64,000 bases of DNA, from the NCBI RefSeq assembly GCF_000003815.2, contig NC_049990.1, forward strand, positions 15,111,875 through 15,175,874, written 5' to 3'. The DNA is from Branchiostoma floridae (Eukaryota > Chordata > Leptocardii > Amphioxiformes > Branchiostomatidae). This document shows positions 13,801 through 25,377 of the stretch, in pieces; positions within the stretch are counted from its first letter, which is position 1; each line of letters starts with the position of its first letter. A model generated the notes under the pieces. That model searched no databases, was not told where the DNA came from, and worked only from the letters and a program-made list of their open reading frames with translations. The translations under genes were made by a program, and so were the position numbers.

Positions 13801-16800
13801 TATTCCTTGCTACAGCAATGTACGTAGTACATTCCGTGAACAAGGCTGAATGAATCAGCCAAAAATCGGCGTAAGTCTCAACCATTTGAAGTGTTGGTTA
13901 GATAAAGTCATTTAATCTATAAAACACAGATGAACTTTCATGCTAAAATACAACGTACTGTTAGAATTGACCAAACATAGGGATGACGCAGAAAGAATTA
14001 ATACATTCTAGGCCCTTCCACCTGGAACCATGCATATGCACAACTCATCATTAATGCCTCACTGTCGCACATAATAGTAGTAGAGCAATATAGTGAAACT
14101 TATTCAGGTAATGATGAAATAACGATACTTACTGTACATCTTGAAAAATCCAAGGAACGGTTGCCACGACAGCAAATGCCGTAAGAGTGACGTCTCACAA
14201 CTTTCGTCGACAAGATGCCACGTTTTGCGCAACGCGTTAGAGAAAAGCTTTCCGTACTTCGATGCAGCTGGCGAGAAGCCAGCGATTCGATTAAGAAGCT
14301 GGTGCTCCTGGTTGATCTACGGAGAAATGGAACAAATTACATATTTGTGACGCGACGTTGGCAGGGAGAAATAAGCGAAAATAAACAATGTCACCATGGA
14401 CCCGATGTCTTTTCAGAAATTCTAACAAACGTGTCAGCATGTTTGGCTCAGACTCCCAATAAGACACTACTAGTAGTTGTTTACCACAATCAAAATGTAT
14501 TATTCTATAACATGCTTTCACCAATACGTCCGCGGACGTTATACATTTGTCAAGTCATATCTGGTTTTTATTTGTGATTGTATGTGTCATAGATATATTG
14601 GTGTTTGTATATAAAATTCTGAAACATATGCTCCATTCTGGAGGCAGCTTACCTGGCATAGACTCTCCACGGCTGTGAATGCCGCGTTGGTGAAACACTC
14701 CGCGATCACACTGTTCAGCTTGTCCAAGTCAACTTGACAGAACAGTTCGGCTTGGTAGACCGGTGAAACCTGTCATTCATTGGGAAAATATGTTGAGTGT
14801 GATTTGAAAAAAAAAATAAGCAAAGGGGCAATCTAACTGTGAACAAAGGTCTAATAAGCACGAACACAAACTTTTAGGTGTATGATTACCTGCTTGATCC
14901 TCTCTCTCAGCTTGTCTGCGAGTGAATTTCTCCATTCCGTGTCTTGATGTTCCTCACCAAAGGTTACGTCTGCAAGTTGGCTCCACATCTTTGGATATAA
15001 AACAAATAATTTATTACTTTTCGCTTTAAAAGTTACTGGTGGGCAGTATTGTTTCGATGAATGTAATTCTCAAATAACAAACGATATGAGATATCTACGT
15101 TTTAACTAAAATGGCACTCGCCATCATTAAGATATCGATATCAAATGTTTATCTACCTCAGGTTCTTCTTTGATCGAGAGAGTGCTTTCGTAATCTCTGT
15201 GAAAAAGAGTCTTCATGGCTATTGCTTTGGGAAGCCTCATCTTCAACCATGCAAAAACGGCGTTTGACGTGGAGGCGTAGCATTTAGTTATCCTGTTCAT
15301 AATCTCCTTTCTGGTCGCCTGTGAGTCTTCTGTCTTCTGTGCATTCTGATCCTCTGAGCTAAGCACGGCCAATGCAAGTCTCATACATGACGCAACCATG
15401 CAAACGGCCGCAGCTACCATGGCTGTGAAGCGCAGTTCTTCACTGTTCTCCATGATGACACCGAGGAAGTACTCGCACGCCGAACACAATTCATGGATTA
15501 CATGTTCTTTGTGTTCTGTTGACTTGAATCTGATTTAAAAAAAAAGAGATTATATGATCATAAACGTTATAATTCATTTCATTACAAAAAGTAAACTCAG
15601 CAACATTAGACTTATTCATACGTGAAAAAACTTTAAATATCCTCTGAATATAGATATCATCAATACTTTATTGTTAAGCATTTTAACAAATATGTCAATA
15701 CTTCAATAGCAATTACGCAACTGTAAATGAACAGCGTGGCGTCGAAATAAGGTGAAAGGCTTTACTCACTTCTCATTTGCGGAAGACTCCTCCTTACACT
15801 GGGCAGTTATTTCTTCCATCGCCCGTCGAATTGCCTAAGAGGAATGAAATTAAGTTAAGTCCAAAGGAATCACCAAGTCATTATTATACCGAAAAGCAAG
15901 AATAGTCTGATTCAGTGTTAACTAAACTGGCATACCTCTTGTTCATAATATGGGAGAGTTCTATCTCTTGATTGTTGAGGGTTCAAACTCCGGATAGTGA
16001 AACCAAGCGAGGCCACCGACACAGAAGGTGAAAGGAGTCTCTTGCTAAATATTGCTGCAAGGTCCTCCAGTTTAAAAACTGCAGCAACTGATCTTGATAG
16101 CAAATGGTCGCAACACAGCAAATCCTTGATGTTGCTGAGGAAGTCTTTTATTGGTGGTCTGCGGTTGAGTGGAAAAAGGACACACACTTATAAACATATA
16201 TGCATATATACATACATACATACATACAAAGCGAGGGCGCGAAGAGATGGCTACCAATTACATGTACATCATTACAGGCTTTTCAATGGTATATACTACA
16301 ATCACAATGACAAGTCAATGGAGATATGAGCTGTGATATGGCATATTCTTGTGTAAGAACCTTGATAGGAAACAAGAAAATGCTCTGAATTAATGCTACA
16401 GCAAATATTCTTTCAAATAAAAGTACACTTTTTCTAAGTGCTGTACCCATACCTGCATTGAGCTACATTTATCCTCAGCTTGTCGATATCAACTCCTTCC
16501 AATCCAAACCACTTAGGATCACCAACCCTGGCTTCTTCCGCAAGAGGCTCAAAGGGCTGTGAGTCATTTTTCAGGAAATGGTAGATTGGAAGAGCCAGAA
16601 GCCACTTCGGTGTTGGATTCATTTTTATCAAGGAACTCTCAATAAGGGAGTAGACAGCTTGGGGAAGCTCCCTGTAAAACGATAAAAAACATCTTTAAAT
16701 GTATGTAAGCTTTCATATAATAAAAAATCCTTTATCACGATTGCAATTTCAAAAATCCGACCAATCAACGATGAAAAACAGTCCTAACTCATCAAGCTCT

Positions 16801-18033
16801 GGGTTTGGATGTGTCCGAAAAATTTCATATAAAATCTTGAAAGCAGATGTACTTATTTCATGGGTATCCATAGCAGCATTCATTTAGCCACTGCCAATAA
16901 TGTTAACAAATTTTACATCTATGTGTGAATAAGACGTTTTGCCTTTCTCTCTTTTCAATGAGTGGCCCACAAATAAATAGAGCAAAGCCAAACCGTATGT
17001 CTGAGTGCCTAGTGAAGTAATTGAAATTTTCTACAGGACACAAAAAATGCCCGCAAATTTATGTTACTGTATAAAACTGTATAAAATTATTATCTTACCT
17101 CAAGTGGCCGGGCTTAAATTGTGCGATTGCCTCCTTCAACCCCACGCATGCCATCTTTTCTGTATCCACTTCAACAGATAAGGCCTCGAGAAGAATTTCT
17201 TCTTTCTCCTTGGAAACCTTGAGGCCAAACTTCCAAATCAGGTAGGTGATGGCTAACGCGGATGCCAGTCGAGCTGCTGGGCTTTGCTTCTCTTCTGACT
17301 TCGGACGAAATCCGTCCCATTTGGCTCTGGTGTACTCTTCGATGACCTGTTATCACAAGGTACATGAATTGAAGAAAATTATAAAGATAAGGCAGGTACA
17401 TTTTGATAGCACATACTCACCTCCACCGCTACCATATACGGACTGCCAATGTATGGAATATAGGCTAATATTACATGAATATGTAATCGCAGTATTCCAC
17501 ACAAAATAAAAGCTAGCCTAGCCCCACTATGCATAATATGTGTACACAACGTCGAAAGCTCGAATTTTCACTTATCATAAAGAGAGAACATATCGCATAC
17601 CTTCTTCATGTTGAATCCATAGATTTCCCAAGTTTCTGGTTGATTTGTATTAGCTAGGATTATCAATGGTGATACGATTCCACGACTGACGTCATCAATC
17701 TGAGACAATGCATCTGAAGCACTTCCTTCACAGGAGTCGTCCCCACAGTAGATGCCATTCCATTTTGGGAGCCACACTTTAGCCGCTTCCTTTCTGAGCA
17801 GTTCCAGGGTATTATTGTTAACACCAGTAGCACCCGTGATCCAACCAGAAAACTTTTCGACGGTCTTCCTGATTCGACCTTTGCTCTTGTTTTCCTTGTT
17901 CAACATGAAGTCGTTGTAGGTATGCCAGACACCTTCATTGTAAAACGACAAAAAACAGATTGGTTGTCTCACCTCACCGGTCCCATAGCCTCACCGGCAG
18001 TAGGGGCAGCACTTCCATCAACATAAGTTGATG

Positions 18034-18077
<44 letters not shown>

Positions 18078-21000
18078 TCCTCTTCGACAGACCAAGAAGT
18101 AGTTCAACAATATCTCAGAACGTCGATGAAGGTCAGACATCCAGGTAATAAGATACGACAAATAGCAATTACTCGACAAGCAACTGGATATGATTGTGGA
18201 AACGGCTAGACGTTTCAGACAACAATCCGGTGTCTTTTGTCAGTGACACTGGAGACACTCTTGCATATTAATTCACAGCTAGGATGTTAAAAAAAACTCA
18301 CCAATAAGATTTCTCCAGTGTCGCTGACGAGAGACACTGGATGGCTGTCTAAAATGTCTGACCGTTTCCAAAATCATATCCAGTTGCTTGAGTAACCCCT
18401 TTTTGGAATAACTCATAACGACTGCTGTTGGCTGTGTAGAAAATCAACAATAATAGCAACAAGAAAGCTTTTAAAAAAAGCTGGCCGGGGCGCATTTGGA
18501 AGGACTACCTCAAAATTTCATGTTGTGTTCCAGTAAAATGTGCATCATTATTAAACTAGAAGTTTATATCTAAAATCTATGGGAAGTTGGCTGGAAACCT
18601 TTGTTCACTGGTATAATTGGATTTTCCGGCGTACTTTTGTGGGCGGAATTGTATCCCTTGTGTGCGCTGTGTGCCGGATATAAAAATCGTAAAAGAAACT
18701 CCGGTGCGAGACCACAGCCAAAGGCGGGAAGAGGTCCCGGATGTGCATTGTCGTTCTTTCTTCGTGACAGAAATTTCACAGGCAGACATGGTACGAATAT
18801 GTACTGAACAGATTATGGACGGTCAATACTTCTCAAGCTTCTGAATCGNNNNNNNNNNNNNNNNNNNNNNNNNNNNNNNNNNNNNNNNNNNNNNNNNNNN
18901 NNNNNNNNNNNNNNNNNNNNNNNNNNNNNNNNNNNNNNNNNNNNNNNNNNNNNNNNNNNNNNNNNNNNNNNNNNNNNNNNNNNNNNNNNNNNNNNNNNNN
19001 NNNNNNNNNNNNNNNNNNNNNNNNNNNNNNNNNNNNNNNNNNNNNNNNNNNNNNNNNNNNNNNNNNNNNNNNNNNNNNNNNNNNNNNNNNNNNNNNNNNN
19101 NNNNNNNNNNNNNNNNNNNNNNNNNNNNNNNNNNNNNNNNNNNNNNNNNNNNNNNNNNNNNNNNNNNNNNNNNNNNNNNNNNNNNNNNNNNNNNNNNNNN
19201 NNNNNNNNNNNNNNNNNNNNNNNNNNNNNNNNNNNNNNNNNNNNNNNNNNNNNNNNNNNNNNNNNNNNNNNNNNNNNNNNNNNNNNNNNNNNNNNNNNNN
19301 NNNNNNNNNNNNNNNNNNNNNNNNNNNNNNNNNNNNNNNNNNNNNNNNNNNNNNNNNNNNNNNNNNNNNNNNNNNNNNNNNNNNNNNNNNNNNNNNNNNN
19401 NNNNNNNNNNNNNNNNNNNNNNNNNNNNNNNNNNNNNNNNNNNNNNNNNNNNNNNNNNNNNNNNNNNNNNNNNNNNNNNNNNNNNNNNNNNNNNNNNNNN
19501 NNNNNNNNNNNNNNNNNNNNNNNNNNNNNNNNNNNNNNNNNNATACAGTATTCTTACACGTTTATTTGAAGGGCTAAGAAGGGCTGAGAATTGTCGTAAA
19601 AACGCACGGTACATTGCGTTTATTTGAAGGGCTGAGAAGGGCTGAGAATTGTCGTAAAAACGCACGGTACATTTTGCGACCATAGCAGACCCATCCAAGG
19701 ACGAACCATTAAACCGGGGACAAAGCCGGGCGCCTTCGGCGCCCCGGCAAAAACAAAGGAAACGGATAACAAAAACACAGTTTCTTCCACAACATACCTC
19801 CGGCCTTAGCGCGATCCTTGGGAATCCACATACAACGGTTCATGATTCCAAATGATGTATGGCGATGAATGAACTCCCACTGTACCTCAATCTTTCCACT
19901 GTCCTTTCTTCGAACGACAGCATACTTGTATTCCACGGCTTTGTGGGCAACCTGGTGAGGGAAAACTGCCTTCTGTCCCTCCAGCACCAAATAGCCGGAA
20001 GTTTTGCTACGAAATGAAAAAAAAGTTCGATTATATAGATAGATAGATGGGTGGATGGATGGATGGATGGATGGATAGATGGATGGATGGATGGATGGAT
20101 GGATGGATGGATGGATGGATTGATGGATGGATGGGTGGATGGATGAATGGATGGATGGATGGATGGATGGATAGATACAACTCTAGATAGATAGATACAT
20201 GACATGACAGGCGTGTTTGTGGAGAGACACACCTCAAGCACGTTAAAGAACCCACCACACGTGCGATGGTGCGGTGTGAGTGGTTCATAACCATGGAGTT
20301 CACCCGGGACAATAGTCGTATTGAGGTCACTTGAGCAGAACCGAATGGCAGCTCGCTCCAGCCCCTTGCGATTCAATCCCAACGTCGGTCCCTAACGCCC
20401 CCCTCAGTGCTGTACGACAGAGTCCTGGCAGATGAAAATCTGTCAGTCTAGCTGCTAAGCTGAGGTCAGGGTAGACAGAAAAATAACACCCCACACATTG
20501 TGACACATTTAGGCCCAGAAGCTATTTCAATGGGTATATTAGAATTACTGTTTTTGTGTATGCATAGCTGCATGATATCTTACCGTATGACGGCCATCTT
20601 TGTTAGAGTCGCAAAGCCTTTCGGTCCTGTGGTCAAATTGCTTCGCACCTCCACGTGATGTTGCTCTGGATTGTAATCGAAATCGTCTGGTCGAAGAAGG
20701 ACATGGAAGTAAAGCATCATTTTGTCAGCAGTCATATTATCATTATCTTCCGTTTGCTCGGTGTTTTCCTCTTCTGTTTCTTCCTGTGGTGCTTTCTCCT
20801 CTTCTTCTTCTGTCTTCGGTCTACGGATGTCCAGATAAACTGACATTTAGTGTTCATCATCATACAGGGACAACTCAAGATTGTGATATAGACACTTATA
20901 CATCAATCTCATTCGTAGACGCCACAGTATACAGGTAGAACGATTCTATTCCAATTCAACTTTTAAGTGACATACCGATACTAAGTTCTCATATCCATTA

Positions 21001-24000
21001 CTACCCGGGCAAAAATATGCCATGATTACGAAATTTTAGACCTTGGTAACCATCTTAACGAGGTTCTTTCTTAAATAGGCCTAAGCGACCACCATCATCA
21101 AATCTCAAGAAAACGGTCACCTCAGTGGGAGAGAGGTAACCATGATATAAGTTTGACTTGTTACAATATCCAGTCTACGAATACTCTCCAAGCAGAGGTT
21201 AGGATCTGGCTGTTTTTTTAACGGTTTTTTTAGTCGTTTATATCGGGCTTTCTATTTTGTCATTTTTCTTGAAGTACGCCAGTTAGGTTTTGATACAGCA
21301 AGATGAAATACAAAATAGAATGCCCGATAAAAACGACTAAAAACCGTTAAAAAACAGCCAGAGCCTAACCTCTGCTTGGAGAGTAGTCTACTAAGGGTTC
21401 GCTGACATTCGCATATTCAGACACCAATGGAGATAGACAGACAAAATCGGGGATGAAGACCTAAATTACTGTTATCCTACGCATGCCAGTACCAAACATC
21501 GGAATTGATACAGAGCACGAATAAGGTACCTGTAAGAAGATTCATCCTTCTTGACAGGATCCGCCAAATTCTTGTTCCTTCTCTCCTTCTTTTTCATTCT
21601 CTTTCTCTTGCTTCTTGACATCGTTGGTTGACTTTCATTGCCCTCGGGATTCTGAAAGACCACAAAGAAGGCTGACATCGTAATGCTGTACATGCTGGCA
21701 CGATATTTGGTAATATCAGGGTGCTTCTGAGTGAATCAGAGTGAATGCAGTTGCAGAAATAATACTGAATGCATAATCAAATTGACTTATATCGCACTAG
21801 AAACAACGACATCTGGTGTTGCATGTTGGTACTAACCTCATTGCTTTGTTGGTTGGGTCTACGTTCCATGTGTTCCACGTGCGCACCTTTTTCTGCTTCG
21901 CTAGTATCCTTTCGATTATCATTGTGATTTGAAGACCTTGCCTGTGTGGTATCATGCTCCTCTTTCTCCACTACTGCATCTGCTTGTCCACCGTCAGATG
22001 CAGAATCTTGCGTTGGAGTGACTATTCCTGACTTCGATATCTTCTTAATCTCAACATCTTCTCCTTGACCTTCGGTAGGACGACATCCGGATTGCTTCTG
22101 GTCTTCATCTGGCTCCTTGTTCTGTTTAAGGTCTTCAGGTGGCAAATGTGCTGACGTGCTGTTTTCACCATCAGTCCCGATGTTTCCCTTCGTTGCTGAT
22201 TGGTTCACAGATGATGCTTCATCCACTGACGTACTGTTTTCACCACCAGTCCCGATGTTTCCCTTCGTTGCTGATTGGTTCACAGATGATGCTACATCTG
22301 ACGTGCTGTTTTCACCACCAGTCCCGATGTTTCCCTTCGTTGCTGATTGGTCCACAGATGATGCTTCATCCTGACGTGCTGTTTTGACCATCAGTCCCGA
22401 TGTTTCCCTTCGTTGCTGATTGGTCCACAGATGATGCTTCATCTGACGTGCTGTTTTCACCATCAGTCCCGATGTTTCCCTTCGTTGCTGATTGGTCCAC
22501 AGATGATGCTACATCTGACGTGCTGTTTTCACCATCAGTCCCGATGTTTCCCTTCGTTGCTGATTGGTCCACAGATGATGCTTCATCTGACGTGTTGTTT
22601 TCACCATCAGTCCCGATGTTTCCCTTCGTTGCTGATTGGTCCACAGATGATGCTACATCTGACGTGCTGTTTTCACCATCAGTCCCGATGTTTCCCTTCG
22701 TTGCTGATTGGTCCACAGATGATGCTACATCTGACGTGCTGTTTTCACCATCAGTCCCGATGTTTCCCTTCGTTGCTGATTGGTCCACAGATGCTGCTTC
22801 ATCTACTGATGACGTACTCTCTAGCTCGCGCGTTGGCGAATCGTTTTGAAGATTGTTATTTGTGCTTTCGCCTTTGAAAACTTGAGGGTATGGCCGAGCC
22901 TCCTTTTCAGGTTCTGTCATTCCAATGGTCACATTTGCCGATGCGCCGTCAGTTTTTGCAGACGATTCTTCGTAAGCTCCAGGTGAAGCATTTGTTCTGG
23001 TGGATGGCTTAACAGTGAGGTGTTGGTCTACCGTGGAGCTGGCCCCATCAACAGAGCTCTCGTCTGAAGAAAGACCTAGATCTGTGGTACTGGTTTCCGT
23101 CACTGTTGTTTTGCAGTCGCCTACCGTAAAGGAAAAAGGATATACTACATGTCTGTATACATACATATATATCAACTCGGCACAAAATGTGGAATATGGA
23201 ATATCAACTCTCACATCACTGTTAAATCACATTTCCGTTGTTTCTGCATTACATTGATTTCAATGTATTATATATCAATAGAAAACATGTGTGATTTCCT
23301 TTCCAGTTGTATCAAATACATTATCGTTGTAAACTCATGGAACGAGCACTAGGCCTGTTTGCTTACGTGAGTGGGTCACACAAAAAATGCCCAAATTTCC
23401 CTGTTTGTGTCAATAATGTATCCTCCGGTTAGTATGGCCGCGGTCAATGATTCATTCAATCCTTTTTTCACGTAACTTTTGACATACAGAACATCGAAGT
23501 TTATTTTTAAAACATTTGAGTAGATTATACATGTATTTGTCCTTTTAGCTGTTGGGTGACGAAATCAAAGCATGGATGCGCCAAGGAGAACGCCACACTG
23601 ACTGTTGCACCGATAGAGTAATAGTGCTTAGTGGTGGAGGCACAGTATAGTGGGATCGGTATAATCGCAGGGAAAACAGGTTCGTCATCATGAACGCCGA
23701 TTTACACAATGCAAGGATCATTATATTGCAAACTACCTCCAGGATGCAGGATTATTGAGTTTTGGGCTCCTGCAGTTCCAAAACTCCACTAGAGGCCCAA
23801 ATTCACACCACGTACTCTCTGTCCAAGGAGCTGCTAGTATCTACCACTAAAAGATCACGATCATATTATGTCCGACGATTTGCGGTGGGAGTCCGACGAT
23901 TTGCGATGGAACACCCATGTCAGCCACGCCGCAAGCAACGCTGGTAAGGTTCCAGGGGTAATTCGGCGCAACTTGACCCATTGTCCATCTAGGCCACCTG

Positions 24001-25345
24001 TTACAAAGCGCTGGTACGGCCCACTTGGAATATAGTGCCATCGTCTGGGACCCGCACACCAACAAAGGGATACAGGCGGTGGAGGCCGTCCAGCGCAGGG
24101 CCGCCCGAGTGACCCTTAATGACTTCCTGCAGACTAGCAGCGTGACACAAATGCTCAATGACCTGCAGTGGCGCCCTCTCTCCGAAAGGAGGAGGAACGC
24201 CCGCCTCACCTTCTTCGTTAATAACAGGATTAACATAGATGCAGGGAGCTTGCTCACCAATTCAAGTACCAGCCAGTTTTCGTCCGCACAGACACATACA
24301 GATTCTCATACTTTTCCAGAACAATTCCGGAGTGGAATTCCCTGCCTGGCGCGGTAGTAAGTGCTCCCACCGTTGAGTGCTTCCGTGCCAGGCAGGAAGG
24401 CTACCCGCCCTAACCCGGGACCTCAAACCACCCCCCTACTTTTCCCCCTCGCGGTATTATCTGGGGGTATCTATGATGATGATGATAATGATGTTTAGAA
24501 AGCGAGATGTCAAAACCGGAAATTCCATTGCAGCAATCAATGTAACAGGTCACTACCAAGACCATCTCGGACAACATCGAAATGATTGACCTAGAAGCAC
24601 GCAAGTCCCATAGAAAGATTAAGGAGGCCATCCACACCCAGCAAGAGGGGGCAAAGCTGAACCGAAATGACTGTTGGAAGCTGCCCAAGTCCTACCTACC
24701 CCTATTCCACAAGTAGGCGGGGGGAGGGGGCAGATGATTTACGAAAGCCTGACCTAGTCTCGTGTACTCTCGCGAGATCAAGGTTATTCTCCATGATCAA
24801 GATGTGCTGTCAGACAACGAAAAATTTGAGGTATGTACCTTACCCTTAAAAACAGCCATTGCTTGAAGAAAATTTTTCTAGTAATTCACACGCTATATAC
24901 ATTGTACGCGTGACGTATAATTAAATTCGCTCGGAAAAATTCCAAATTTGCAGGTGCGTATTGACAGAATTCCATACAGACCTCATATGCACTTAAAATC
25001 ATACGCATGTGTGAACCCTCTTTAGGGTGCAGTCACACGGGCGTGCATAGCCATAGCAGTTTGAGGTCCGTATTGATATTTTTAATACACAGTCGAACAC
25101 GCAACACCAAGGACATTATTGTATATAACGTCCTTAACAATACACACCTCTCACACATCTCGATCGTTTTGCGTCAATTTTAGGTAGGACTACGCAAGCA
25201 TGCAAGCAAAGACAGACCACGCAAAACGTATCTACATCAACTTTGTGAAGATACTGGCTGCACTGCTGAAGATCTGCCGAAGGCTATGGAGGATAGGAAA
25301 GATTGACGAAGAGAGTCATGGCCATCCGTGCAACCAGCACGCCCA

Positions 25346-25377
<32 letters not shown>

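Noticed and set aside
22117-22877. Repetitive plus-strand open frames over the RNF213 linker exon
   Set aside because: Mirror frames of the 72-bp repeat on the coding minus strand; unit length divisible by three keeps all frames open.
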